NCBI GenBank assembly: GCA_028753945.1 | Contig: JAPNXP010000001.1 | Coordinates: forward strand, 10,344,501 to 10,408,500 | Source: Hexactinellida sp. DTS-2022 | Lineage: Eukaryota; Porifera; Hexactinellida | Direction of reading: 5' to 3' | DNA length: 64,000 nucleotides | Part shown: in pieces, positions 32,590-43,074 of the stretch | Layout: each line of letters begins with the position of its first letter | Numbering within the stretch: position 1 is the stretch's first letter | The notes under the pieces: model-generated | What the model was told of the DNA's origin: nothing | Seen by the model: the letters and a program-made list of their open reading frames with translations, nothing else | The model's database searches: none | Made by a program: the position numbers and the translations under genes

Positions 32590-33220
32590 CATCCAAGTGC
32601 GTAAATTTGAAGCAATCTTTTCTAGGCTTGCGAAAATTGAGAGTTTACTCCCATTTACTTAATACAAACTAGCAGTGACCCGTCGCCTTGCGACGAATTA
32701 GTCGCCATAAACAGTCGGAAAACGGGAGGGGTGCGACCCCCAATAATAGACCTTTACAATGTTACGGGTTTCAGCTTGGCTGTAAATACTTCCCGATATA
32801 CAATATTAGTCGTATAGAGCCATTCCCGAGCTTTCTAACCAAATTGTATGGCACTCTTCCCTGCATATCCATTCCTCCCTGCTTCTGCCATCAGCGGTCG
32901 TAGTAACGCCTCCTGGTTTATGACGAACCGGATCGCGTCGGGTCACCAACGCGGGATCCAATCACGTTAACGTAAGCCCTTCGAGGGCATCCATGCGTTT
33001 TGGCCTTTGCATTCGTTTTGCCTTGCGAACTTTTCGATTGATATTTACATCGTCAAGATCGGACAATGTAGCAAAGAGTTACAGGGGCGGACGGACGGAG
33101 GGGCAGACAGACAGACGGACGGACCAAGCTTTCTTAATAATATAAATTAAGTAATTTAGGCGCTTGTGAGCACGTTCAAATTAAATCTAGGTGCAAATAA
33201 ATTTTGGCTGGATGAAAGCC
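32590..33220. repeat. Old repeat split by a ~480-bp interspersed element
   Basis: 32590-32665 and 33165-33220 are the two halves of a repeat also seen at 6690-6820 and 53020-53130 (ends like TTAGGCGC(T/G)TGTGAGC). Between them, 32670-33160 starts CTAGCAGTGACCCGTCGCC and ends with GGACGGACGGAGG-type runs and AAGCTTTCTTAATAATATAA, a style of 3' end seen in some retroposons. Class uncertain. Confidence 0.5.
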
Positions 33221-33525
33221 TGGTGCCAATATAACTTAGTATTTATTTTTGTATAACAAAATGGTCCATAAAGTGTCAGGGTGTAAAGTTTTCATGGAAT
33301 TTTCGCTACGTAACGTTTGAACTGCCCATAGCAGGAATATTTGTAACTCACTCTGTACACAGGTGATGATTTCTCTAACAATTCTAAGTCAGTCTTCAAA
33401 AGTTCGTAATCAACATCAAACGGATGTGGCTCCTCGTCTAGGCTCTCGTAACCCTTGTCTTTATCTTTTTGCATAGCTAGGACCAGTTCAATATCTCCAA
33501 GTACCTGTATAGGAATTGTTTATTA

Positions 33526-33610
33526 CAGTAGATGCCGGATATAAGAACATGCTGGATATAAGAACATCATATGCATTTACCGACGATGTTCTTATAACCC
33601 ACATCAACTG
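33526..33610. mobile_element. TA-flanked mini-MITE (GATGCCGGATATAAGAACAT)
   Basis: 85 bp, ends CAGTAGATGCCGG and the inverted CATCAACTG, flanked by TA, with GATGTTCTTATAAC in the body. A second copy (56190-56270) lies just upstream of the RING gene. Confidence 0.75.
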
Positions 33611-33628
33611 TATATAGCAAACTACATA

Positions 33629-33770
33629 CAGTAGAACTTCGTTAATAGGAACACCAAGGGACCGCCAAAATGTGTTCGCCTTATCCGGACTTCGTATTAA
33701 CCAATGTCATTTGTATTGAAAAAGCTTTGAAGGGGACTAAAATAGTGTTCGTACTAACGAGGTTCTACTG
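33629..33770. mobile_element. Mariner-like MITE (CAGTAGAACTTCGTTAATAG), best copy
   Basis: 142 bp, ends CAGTAGAACTTCGTTAATAG and CGTACTAACGAGGTTCTACTG, TA on both sides. Other copies: 7204-7306, 20196-20300, 30836-31300, 46125-46245, 46368-46533. Confidence 0.82.
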
Positions 33771-34216
33771 TACTTTAGACTCTCGTCAATAGGAACACTG
33801 ATAAGGCAAAGTATTTTAAGTAGTATACTATATGTTTTGATCGGATTAAAAAGGTTTGAATTACTCTGGTTTGGATTATCGAGGTTCTCTTATTATAGAT
33901 CCCAATATAAATGCATTACTTATTGTTAACTAATCTGAACGAATTCACTAAGGGGATTATAAATTAACACCACTGTCCCTATTAACGAGGTTCTACAATG
34001 GTTTAACAGACAATAAACACATTCCAACTGACGTGAGGAATAATTGTAAAAAAGTTAGAGCTAAACTCGTCGAGTTTACTGGTTTTATTCGCATCAGTTC
34101 GGCTTCAATTTTCTCCAAAATATCAAAACCTTTAGCAATCTGTCGCATATTCAGATTTTCTAAAGGCATCTCCTTTACATCTAAATTATTGAGGATAATA
34201 AGTAAGGACTTACTTA

Positions 34217-34346
34217 TAGTGAACTCTCGTTATAACGAAGTGCTTGGGACCTGTAAATCCCTTCGTTATAAGCGGATTGCATTTAGTACTCTGGGGGAAA
34301 ATATCAATTTCGTTATATCCGAATGGATTAAAACTGGAGTTTACTG
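34217..34346. mobile_element. TA-flanked MITE (GTGAACTCTCGTTATAACGA)
   Basis: 130 bp; ends TAGTGAACTCTCGTTATAAC and the inverted AACTGGAGTTTACTG; CTTCGTTATAAGCGGATTGC inside. TA flanks. Confidence 0.7.
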
Positions 34347-34489
34347 TATGTAATGCGGATAATTTTTCATGTTAACTGAAACTCACACTATCAAAGGTAT
34401 TATTGTACATTAATTTGGTCATACAAATGCCACTTATAAAGACCCGAAGCGAATTCGTGGAAATAGGGTAATTCCATGAAATACAATTT

Positions 34490-34640
34490 ATTTCGGCTTA
34501 CTTTTATGTCGGCTAGCCGACATATAAGGAATTCATCCAAAATTGAACGAATTAGAGGAAAAGTCCCAGGAAGATTTGAAATTAATAAGCTACGAGCCCT
34601 TCGGTCTCGGTCGCTTTGCGACAGATCGGTGCTACGCACC
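34490..34640. repeat. Interspersed repeat (copy of 30165-30345)
   Basis: TGTCGGCTAGCCGACAT, GAATTAGAGGAAAAGTCCC and AGCCCTTCGGTCTCGGTCGC; see 30050-30360. The small ORFs here are not genes. Confidence 0.55.
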
Positions 34641-34764
34641 TCAAGTTAACGACCGCTATGCGGCCTTACTCCCCACCGTTGCTACCATGGAAAATGTTAG
34701 AGGAAGTTATATACAACTCTTTCTACCATTTCCATAGTTTTAACGTGTTTACGAATAATTCCCG

Positions 34765-35640
34765 TCTGAAGCAAACATCTAGAATGATTTTGAACTTTTC
34801 GTTAATTTGTTTACATATTTTTGGTAAACAACATAACAACAACAAATATTCATATTTGAAATTAAAAAATGCGAAATTCGTGTTCAGCACACTTGTTTAC
34901 CTATAATACCCTTTGAAAGCAAACTTCTAGGTTGATTTCGAATTTCATTAATTTGTTTACCTATTTTGTGTAGACAACAACAACAACAAATATTCATATT
35001 ATAAATTTATAAACGCGAAATTCGTGTTCAGCACACTTGTTTACCAATAATACCCGTTGAAAGCAAATTTCTAGGTTGATTTTGAATTTCGTTAATTTGT
35101 TTACCTATTTTGTGTAAACAACAACAACAACAAATATTCATATTATAAATTTATAAACGCGAAATTCGTGTTCAGCACACTTGTTTACCAATAATACCCG
35201 TTGAAAGCAAATTTCTAGGTTGATTTTGAATTTCGTTAATTTGTTTACCTATTTTGTGTAAACAACAACAATAAATAATTCATATTATAAATTTATAGAC
35301 GCGAAATTCGTGTTCAGCATAATTGTTTACCTATAATACCCGTTGAAAGCTAACTTCTAGGTTGATTTTGAATTTCATCAATTTGTTTACCTATTTTGTG
35401 TAAACAACAACAATAAATATTCATATTATAAATTTATTGACGCGAAATTCGTGTTCAGCATACTTGTTTACCTATAATCCCGTTGAAAGCTAACTTCTAG
35501 GTTGATTTTGAATTTTCATTAATTTGTTTACCTATTTTGTGTAAACAACAACAAATATTAATATGAGAAATTTATAAACGCGAAATTCGTGTTCAGCATA
35601 CTTGTTTACCTTAATAACATTTGTTTACCTATTATAACAT
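34765..35640. repeat. Tandem array, ~142-bp unit, about six copies
   Basis: Each unit contains CTAGGTTGATTTTGAATTTC, TTTACCTATTTTGTGTAAAC, (AAC)n, and CGCGAAATTCGTGTTCAGCA. Units start near 34770, 34915, 35058, 35200, 35345 and 35490 and become more alike in the middle. Minisatellite. Confidence 0.85.
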
Positions 35641-35727
35641 TTGAAAGTTAGTTTATATTCCAATATTAATTGCGGTTTCTATTCCCCCAATCACTTTAAT
35701 ACAATCCGGACAAACAAACACACACAG

Positions 35728-35764
<37 letters not shown>

Positions 35765-35790
35765 AACAACAATCGAGATTTAATAATAAG
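35615..35790. repeat. Inverted copy of the 23745-23930 repeat with (CA)n
   Basis: GCGGTTTCTATTCCCCC, ACAATCCGGACAAACAAAC, a (CA)n run, and ACAATCGAGATTTAATAATA. Confidence 0.65.
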
Positions 35791-36348
35791 CTATTATGGA
35801 GGGAAAGAACCTAGCGAGTAAAAGGCGAATATAAATGGGCAACGAACCAAAAACCTGAACTTTTAAAGTGAGTATTTTGGAGTATTAGAGGAAAAGTCCC
35901 GAATCAACTCGGCTAAATCCTTATTTGTAGGCTAGCTACAAAAAATATACAGTCGAGTCCGCTTAATAGAGTCACCTCGGGACCAGATTACTTTGACCCG
36001 TTAAGCCAATGGTCGGCAATTATGTTTCACTATTACCCCATTTCAGAGCTCAGCGCATCACCGTTACCCCGAATTCAGAAACTATATTGATAAACACAAA
36101 GAACAAGCTGTCTCATCTATAGACGAGACAACCTGAGTAAAACTACTGAGTTTATTTCTGTTCGTAGGATGTCTAATAGCTAAAGTGGTGCTATCTCATG
36201 TGATTTCTATGACCTTTATTTGTAGACCGTCTATAAATTTTTCGAAATCCCAGTATTCTATGGGATCATAATACTATTTAAGTTACCTATTTACCTTTTA
36301 AATATCCCTTTTTTATATCTGAACATTATGTAACACAATACGACATGC

Positions 36349-37225
36349 CAGGATTGTTTGATTTAAATCATGATTTAAGGGCCACAGGAAGTGATCAAAG
36401 TTGCAAAAGGAAAAAAAGGGTCAAATCTCCAGATATGATAGATAATATAATATATAGTGCGTAAATATACCTAGATTACGATTCCGAAAATTTTTCAAAA
36501 AATTTCACCTTTGAGGTCACTTTGGGATGAAATGTATACTCAATACAATAGAACATATTACATAAGCCTACTATCTGCTAGGATATTGACTGTTATTGAT
36601 TGGTTTGTAAGTGAATATGTGTTTCATACAAGTGCAATTGAAACACTTGGAAGTTGGAATATTTTACAAGTTGATGATGATGATGTCAATTTATTATTCA
36701 AGATAGTAACGTAAATACTAGCACGTATTCCTAATTTCTATTTGTAATAATTAATCTTTAATTAATTTAATTAAACATTTGAAGTCTTCACAATTCAAAC
36801 ATTAATTAAATTGTATTACACTAAGATGAAATGTAATTTGAATATTGAAATTCTAGTTAAATTAAACATTGGGGAAGTGTAATCAGAAGGAGCACACTCC
36901 CATCCCGTCTGTGAGGGGTTTTTTATTAATAAAATCATGATTTAAATAAAAAATATCTGATTTAATGATTTAAATCCGATTCATTGATTTAAATCATATT
37001 TTTTATTCTATAGTTTTTTGCGAAAAGTAAAGAAATACATTGTTAATGAAGTCAAATTACATTGATAATGAGTCATTATCAATGTAATTAATCCATTAGC
37101 AAAATAATATACGTAAGTGTTATATAGATTGCAAAAAAAACAATAAAAATAAAAATTCTTGATTTAAATAAAAAAAATCTGATTTAAATCAATAAAATCG
37201 AATTTTTTGATTTTTACCACCCCTG
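36349..37225. mobile_element. hAT-like element with perfect 8-bp target duplication
   Basis: 877 bp, ends CAGGATTGTTTGATTTAAAT and TTTTTGATTTTTACCACCCCTG, flanked by CGACATGC at 36341-36348 and 37226-37233. Both subterminal regions are rich in GATTTAAATC. The middle holds other repeat pieces (36760-36925). The 67-residue ORF inside is not recognisable. Confidence 0.88.
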
Positions 37226-38347
37226 CGACATGCAATATATTTATGATGCTAGTCATCAATTAATTTTGGTACTTCTAATAGTACTAAAAAGTATCCTGTA
37301 CTGTTTCTTGGAAAATCGGTTTCTCTTGGGGATGATTTTATTCCTTGCATCGCTATAGTATTTCTATCAACATAATCACCACGATGATAACAAGTGATTC
37401 GTACTATAACTGAACAAACACAGAAATTCCAAGTGGGTTAATGGTTACATAGCAATGACCCATGAACCATACCATAGGATGAATATGTGTTGTAACACAT
37501 TACTATCCGTGCTATGGCGTGTTCGATCGTGACAGGGTCGTACAATACAAGTACCACTATATACAGTAGTGTTCGCGTAAAACTAAGTCACATTTGGCAC
37601 GAAATTCGCTTGCTAATGGGCGAACTCGCTATTATAGGAACATAATTAGCAATATCATTAAATACTCACTTCGGAACTTTAAAAAATCTAAAATTACAGC
37701 TGTGCCGACTGCATATTTATTTGGAGGCACTCACTATATTTGGTGGTTCATTGACTAATGCTGTCTACACAGCTATAATTTTAGATTTTACCCCTAGGCT
37801 GGAATGAATATAAATGTAACGACCCCTTTCCTCTCGTCAACTTCGCGATGGATCACTTATCCTTACTACTCATTTAGAAATATTCCCTTAAGTATCTGTA
37901 TTATTTATTTTTCAAATTCACCACAACACACAATAATTATTAATCAATTTCCAGTTAACAAAGTCTTCAGTATATGCATTTACCTGTAATACCCTTTGCC
38001 CTCCATGTACATATAAATTTTCATCGATTTGTATAACAGCATAGGGACGAGTCAAGTGAAGTTCTAATAGAATTTGGAATTTAATGTCAATCTTAAATGA
38101 AATAATAACTGACACCATTCTCAACTAGTTAGATACCTCCAGGGTCTGGAAATAACAAGACAAATATTAAATCAAAATATATTACATGAAGAACGCCGTG
38201 CTTTATTTATAGAAACACTGATATCAGGATGTTATTCACCTTGCAGTTTATCAAAGGTATAGGATGTACAATAGGTAACGACAACTGTGTGGATTAGCTT
38301 GACCTATCTGACTTATCTTATGATTCGGAATCTCACACGAGACAGAA
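37226..38347. other. Spacer with hairpin H8; one possible unassigned exon
   Basis: Hairpin H8 is at 37681-37790 (ATCTAAAATTACAGCTGTGC and complement; the 'TCTAAAATTACAGC' subfamily). On the minus strand about 38075-37986 an open segment (LLELHLTRPYAVIQIDENLY, VHGGQRVLQ) ends at a good donor (CAG|GTAAAT), so it may be an exon; I do not recognise the protein. Confidence 0.45.
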
Positions 38348-38545
38348 ATGGAGCTACGAAATTCTCAGTGTGTGGTCTGTCTACAAAGAAGATGTCACTT
38401 GCATATTTTTCCGTGTAGACACGCGAACAGTTGTCGATATTGCAGTGAACAACAGGGTTAGAGCTGTACTCAAATTGAGAGGATACGCCAATCGGCCAAC
38501 ACCTATTCATATAAAAACCAGGCTTAGTAAAGGCGACTTTTTGTT
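38348..38545 (+). pseudogene. RING-finger-like fragment, decayed
   Basis: From ATG 38348: MELRNSQCVVCLQRRCHLHI, FPCRHANSCRYCSEQQG then a stop. The spacing C-x2-C, P-C-x-H, C-x2-C fits the C-terminal RING of MYLIP/CGRRF1/RNF-type ligases. After the stop the same frame continues SCTQIERIRQSANTYSY, which resembles the usual CPxCRxxIxxxxxxY tail with one Cys lost. So one stop and one lost ligand: probably a pseudogene. Weak call. Confidence 0.4.
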
Positions 38546-38849
38546 GTTAATTAAATAAATGAATTTGCTAGTGTCTGTAAATTATACTAGAAAGGTGTTG
38601 CCCGATATGCAAGTTTTTTAAATTGGAATTTGTTGATGTTATTTGAGTTTTGGAAAGAATAATTACGTAGTAATAAATAAATACTCATAAAAACAACAGC
38701 AAATATGTTTATCTTTAAGCCTGTTTGTTTAGAATAAATACAACAGGTCCTATATAGATAAATAATTAAAATAAGAAACATCATGTGTGATGAGCATGAG
38801 ACACCGTAATATGTATCCCACACTCACCAAGAGCAACGCGTGATGGGTA

Positions 38850-39100
38850 GTGGTTTCGTCCTATCACAAGGACTCATCAGGAGCAGGGGCGCCCGCAGGC
38901 ATACGCACTATACGCACGTGCGTATAGTAAATTTATCTGTTAATTTATTATAACACTCTTTTGTGCTAAGATTTTTTGAAATTAGTCACAAGACTCATGA
39001 GTTTGGAAAATGGATACAGAAACTGCCTGAAAAAACCTATTGTGCGTACATTATTTTTTTACCTGCGGGCGCCCCTGATCAGGAGGGAACCCTCGACCAC
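38850..39100 (-). ncRNA. Type III hammerhead ribozyme, interrupted by a MITE
   Basis: Minus strand. Upstream part (39100-39086): stem III GUGGU, cleavage triplet GUC, stem I GAGG with CCUC. Downstream part (38883-38850): CUGAUGA core, stem II GUCC with GGAC, GAAA core, stem III ACCAC (38854-38850). The hAT MITE 38884-39077 has inserted between stem I and the core, duplicating CTCCTGAT. All three stems and the core are readable on either side of it. Confidence 0.8.
38884..39077. mobile_element. hAT MITE (CAGGGGCGCCCGCAGG)
   Basis: 194 bp, ends CAGGGGCGCCCGCAGG and ACCTGCGGGCGCCCCTG, perfect 8-bp target duplication ATCAGGAG (38876-38883 and 39078-39085). Inserted in the hammerhead of the solo LTR. 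Confidence 0.93.
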
Positions 39101-39610
39101 ACTACAACTGGTCTACTCCAGTTCTAGTTACCAGTGAGCCATGCCGTTCTCCTACCACAGGTACTAAGCATAACTCACCTACACTAGGATCCCTCTAGTG
39201 CACTCCTGTCAGCCCGTCATCACACATGTGCAACATAATCTCCAAAATTTCTCCCAATAACACAATTCCAAACAGGGGTGTATGTATCATATATCAAATT
39301 CCTTCTTGACATAATTTTCTCCACATGGTTACAAGAAAAGAATGTAATCTATAGTTTGGTGAATTCTACACAAATATCAATTTATATTCAGTGTACTAGT
39401 GCATATTTACTATCACTATCATAGTATGCATGCTAATAGAGCAATTGCTATTGACAACGCCACTGTAAATATAGTACACAATCTACATACACTTCATATT
39501 ATAATACACCCATATCACTAATGTACAGGTTTACAACAATAACCAATTTTGAATAATTATTTATATAAAACTTCACCATTCACCTTATTCCTTGATTATT
39601 CTAACATTTC

Positions 39611-41506
39611 ATGTTTCTATCGATCCTATCGATTCCTATTTTCCTGCTACTCTGCAGTTATACTCCTGTGGTACACGGAATTTGCGATGAGGCAGAATTC
39701 ACTTGTTATATTTATACTACCTACATTTCCTGTATAATCAGGTCATCTAACGGAACCAGGACAAGCTACCTTATAGCTAAGTGTTCGGGAGAAATAGCTG
39801 AGACTGGAAGAACCTCTATTCTCTTTACTGTGTATTTGACGGTGAGTAATGGAACTATCACACTGGATATAGCTGTAGGTATAATCATGTTCTATTTGCG
39901 TGCTTATGATACAATCTCAATTGAATTCAACAAGACTCAAATTGACCTCCGATTTCTAACTTTATATGCATTCAATGCGGCTGTTATATATTGTCCTTAT
40001 GATTTCTTTAGCTATTTCCCAAGTGTTACATACCTCTTTACAGTGAATGTTGTATTCGATCGCTTTCCACACTTTAACTCGACAAGTTTAACACAACTGA
40101 GTCTGTCTCTCGACTACCTCACGCTACCTAATGTCGCAACCATTCTGCCGTCAATGCTTATTCTACCTAACATGTATGAGTTAAGATTGTATCAAACAGA
40201 AGACGCACAGTGGTATCATGCTATTCCCAGCAGTTTCGATAATACTCGTATTGAGCTTTTAACTCTGGAAGGAATACAACACCTCTATAGTTACCAGTTT
40301 GCTAACCTGACACGTTTGATAAGTTTGAATTTGCTCAGTTTTTTCATTAATTTCACATTTGAAGAGAACGCACTATCCGGATTGGATGGATTGACACATT
40401 TATATACTCGGAACTTGCAAACAAATTTAGATTTGGTTTCCAAAGAGACCTTTCCTAGTCTAACACAATTCTATTTACGCTATTCTTCTATAACTACACT
40501 AGAACAGAGATTTTTTGAAAGACAAAAACTATTGGACACACTATTGGTTACTTCTAATCCATTCTATTGTAACTGTGACATGGCATGGGTTAGTCATGTT
40601 GCTAATAATCTTGGTTGGACAGTCACTGGCACTTGTGAAACCCCTTCTAACTTGAATGGGAACTCAATTGCTGATAGTTCCAATTATGTTGACTGTCCTA
40701 ATAATCAATCCTATCATTGCTTCAATGATACTTTCATTTGTCCTTCGGAGAGCATCTGTGTTAACACAGCAGACAGTGCGTACTGTGAATGCATAGATGG
40801 ATACACACTAAATGCAACCAACAACTTATGTGTGGATACAAACGAGTGTATTGATAGCAACATTTGTGAACAGAACTGTATAAATACAATAGGTTCCTAT
40901 ACATGTTACTGTATGTCTGGATACACACTAAATGCAACCAACAACTTATGTGTGGATACAAACGAGTGTATTGATAGCAACATTTGTGAACAGAACTGTA
41001 TAAATACAATAGGTTCCTATTCATGTTCCTGTAAGTCTGGATTTACTCTTTATCCCCCTCACTCCTGTGAAGATACAAACGAATGTTCTACTCCCAACAA
41101 CTGTGAACACAACTGTACAAACACCATCGGTTCCTATACATGTTACTGTATGTCTGGATACACACTAAATGCAACCAACAACTTATGTGCGGATACTAAC
41201 GAGTGCACTGGTACCAACAACTGTGAACACAACTGTACAAACACCATCGGTTCCTATACATGTTACTGTATGTCTGGATACACACTAAATGCAACCAACA
41301 ACTTATGTGCGGATACTAACGAGTGCACTGGTACCAACAACTGTGAACACAACTGTATTAACACAATCGGTTCCTATACATGTTCCTGTATGTCTGGTTT
41401 CACGCTACAGTCAGATATGTCATCCTGTGTATCAGGAGTTAGTCAGCTGACGGCTCCAATACTTCTTGCACTCCTCTCTCTACTGTTACAAGCCTCACTT
41501 CTTTGA
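39611..41506 (+). CDS. LRR-EGF surface protein, probably GPI-anchored
   Basis: 631 residues, no introns. Signal peptide 1-23 (MFLSILSIPIFLLLCSYTPV). Residues ~95-315: leucine-rich region with irregular repeats and many N-glycosylation sites; ~318-365: LRR C-terminal cap (NPFYCNCDMAWVSHV ... YVDC). Then one EGF (CPSESICVNTADSAYCEC) and five Ca2+-binding EGFs starting DTNEC, each with the NTIGSYTC core. The end (VSQLTAPILLALLSLLLQAS) is hydrophobic with no cytoplasmic tail, as in GPI-anchored proteins. Role is probably adhesion or recognition; no specific orthologue recognised. The EGF units are nearly identical at DNA level in pairs (40800-40919 with 40920-41039; 41097-41216 with 41217-41336), showing recent 120-bp duplications. 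The start is the Met of the signal peptide; an overlapping ORF from 39549 is in another frame. Confidence 0.88.
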   Translation: MFLSILSIPIFLLLCSYTPVVHGICDEAEFTCYIYTTYISCIIRSSNGTRTSYLIAKCSGEIAETGRTSILFTVYLTVSNGTITLDIAVGIIMFYLRAYDTISIEFNKTQIDLRFLTLYAFNAAVIYCPYDFFSYFPSVTYLFTVNVVFDRFPHFNSTSLTQLSLSLDYLTLPNVATILPSMLILPNMYELRLYQTEDAQWYHAIPSSFDNTRIELLTLEGIQHLYSYQFANLTRLISLNLLSFFINFTFEENALSGLDGLTHLYTRNLQTNLDLVSKETFPSLTQFYLRYSSITTLEQRFFERQKLLDTLLVTSNPFYCNCDMAWVSHVANNLGWTVTGTCETPSNLNGNSIADSSNYVDCPNNQSYHCFNDTFICPSESICVNTADSAYCECIDGYTLNATNNLCVDTNECIDSNICEQNCINTIGSYTCYCMSGYTLNATNNLCVDTNECIDSNICEQNCINTIGSYSCSCKSGFTLYPPHSCEDTNECSTPNNCEHNCTNTIGSYTCYCMSGYTLNATNNLCADTNECTGTNNCEHNCTNTIGSYTCYCMSGYTLNATNNLCADTNECTGTNNCEHNCINTIGSYTCSCMSGFTLQSDMSSCVSGVSQLTAPILLALLSLLLQASLL

Positions 41507-41789
41507 TTCTCGTATAGGACTAACTCTATTTATTCTTATTTATTTCCTAAACTTATTTTATAGTTACTATTCTTTTCGAATTTAAATCTTTCTTCATTTC
41601 AATGATTTCATTGACCCCTCTCTTTCTAATATTATTATTGTCTCTTTTTATTTGTTTCATTTAGCTGTAACTAAACTCACTAATATTCGATAATAAATCT
41701 CTATTTGCTATTTGTTACTTTTATATTCAGATATTATTGGGATACTTGGGATATATCTCATGCAGGGAATGAAAGGTTCACGAACGAAC
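41507..41789. other. 3' flank of the LRR-EGF gene
   Basis: AT-rich; possible poly(A) signal AATAAA near 41692. Nothing else seen. Confidence 0.4.
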
Positions 41790-42790
41790 TTATTGAACTT
41801 GAACTGAACGCAGGGCTTTTGTATTTATTCCTGCTAATACGTTTAGCTTTGGTGGTGCTATTAGGTCCTCTCGTTGTTCCAAAACTTGAATTAATCTCTG
41901 TAACTCGGTGTCATTGTCTGATATTATGTTATCTAAGTATGCTATAAACTTCCAGACATTAGGATGAGGCGTTTTAATAATCGAATTTAAAGTTTTATGA
42001 TCCGATTCTGCACCGTTATTAGTTGCATCTTGATAAATAAACACTGGTATATGCTCGTATCCAATTAACCATGTACGATGGAAATACTTCCGAAACTTTG
42101 AAATCAACTCTTTCAGCTTCATTTATACCAATTGATGGTATCTCTAAAGAATAAACAGATGCAATTTCCTCTTCTGGAAGGAAAGGCAAAGCCATTATTT
42201 TCCGGATCCACATTGAAAAGTCATGATTTCGCATGTACAATTTAGATAAACCAAGCTTCTGGACATTTTCATAAATTGCTTTAGTAAAATGAAACCAACA
42301 CCCAATTATGGTTATTGAAGGAAAGACGGCTGTCATTGCATTCCTTGCTCTCTAAAGATTTGAAAGTAACTGAAGACGCTTCATTTAGTCCACGGCAGGT
42401 ATCATTAAATACTTCTCGGAGATTAGCTGATGATACTTCAGCTTTCCTTTTAATAGTATGCTAACAATAATCTTTTCAGATCTGTGCATCGCAGCATTGT
42501 GGTTATGTTGGGCGTTTAATTCGAGAAGATTTGTCTGTCAATTTTGCCAGTGCAAGCACAAGAGTTGCTTTGAAATAATGCACACTTGGTGTAAATGGAA
42601 TTGCCGTATTCTCCGGAATTTACATACCGAAAACATCGACATTCGTAATTAGTTGAATTCAATTTCTTGCCTTCAATTATAGAATATTCCATGATGAACG
42701 AAAATGCAAAAGGAATTGAGGGAATAAATTTAAAACTACAATATATACTGTTTTCAATCGACGTATGAATATGCACCCATATTAGTTAGT
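41790..42790 (-). mobile_element. Mutator-like transposase with FLYWCH-type finger, decayed
   Basis: Minus strand. Upstream: IIEGKKLNSTNYECRCFRYV and YTKCALFQSNSCACTGKIDR, a FLYWCH-like zinc finger. Then the MULE core: FPSITIIGCWFHFTKAIYEN, VQKLGLSKLY, MRNHDFSMWIRKIMALPFLP and, in another frame, NNGAESDHKTLNSIIKTPHP. At least two frameshifts and missing parts between. Cut-and-paste DNA transposon remnant; such FLYWCH-MULE proteins are common in invertebrates. Confidence 0.75.
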
Positions 42791-42849
42791 GTTTGGTAAG
42801 AAACAAATACCACAAGAAACCATAATAGCTAATATTCAATAAGAAACAA

Positions 42850-42990
42850 ACACATATCGGTTTTCAATTTTTAGGACAAATTCCAATTTTGATATTTAGG
42901 ACAAATTCCGATTATATTGAGGACAGAATCCAATTTAAATATTTAGGACAAATTCCGATTTTATTTAGGACAAATTCAGGTTTACCACTA
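42850..42990. repeat. Degenerate short tandem repeat (TTTAGGACAAATTCCGATT)
   Basis: Five or so copies of TTTAGGACAAATTCC with 10-20 bp spacers, just before the NHL gene at 43075. Could lie in its promoter. Confidence 0.65.
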
Positions 42991-43074
42991 TAAGTAATGC
43001 TACTGTCTCTACTCACACAATTATACACACAGCAACCTAACAGTCTACGCAACCAACCTAACTACAGAACACAA

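Larger units (their letters stand above)
30609..34180 (-). pseudogene. PARP3: PARP3, C-terminal half (regulatory plus catalytic domains), partial
   Basis: Poly/mono-ADP-ribosyltransferase of DNA-break repair. Minus-strand exons: 34180-34033 (DVKEMPLENLNMRQIAKGFD, then frame slip to LDEFSSNFFTIIPH), 33504-33352 (VLGDIELVLAMQ, EPHPFDVDYELLK), 32133-31854 (NIWKVNR, RKLLWHGTNLAAVAAILKDG, catalytic-loop GKGIYFASE), 31505-31359 (IGIMFLNEVALGKEH, YDSVVARGRTEP) and 30796-30609 (FGQSEYLIYKESQNRIRYLL). Catalytic H (LWHGTN), Y (GIYFAS) and E (QSEYLIY) are all present. The last four exons have good GT/AG sites and phases. The first has a one-base slip at an A run; the exon expected between it and 33504, and the WGR half, are not found. 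A live gene with unseen exons cannot be excluded. Confidence 0.7.
38786..39224 (-). mobile_element. Solo LTR with a hammerhead ribozyme, split by a hAT MITE
   Basis: Ends TGTGATGA and TCATCACA, 4-bp target duplication CATG (38782-38785 and 39225-39228). Without the MITE it is about 237 bp. No internal region, so a solo LTR left by recombination. Its sequence differs from the 302-bp LTR at 9488, but it too carries a type III hammerhead (minus strand). Family of the parent element unknown. Confidence 0.75.

Noticed and set aside
34765-35640. Possible CRISPR array
   Set aside because: Units are contiguous tandem copies of ~142 bp without unique spacers, in a eukaryotic genome.
36511-36714. 67-residue ORF
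   Set aside because: Inside a hAT-like element with no transposase similarity I can see.
37918-38124. Exon of PARP3 N-terminus (WGR)
   Set aside because: The segment ends at a good donor but YAVIQIDENLYVHGG does not resemble the WGR domain; left unassigned.
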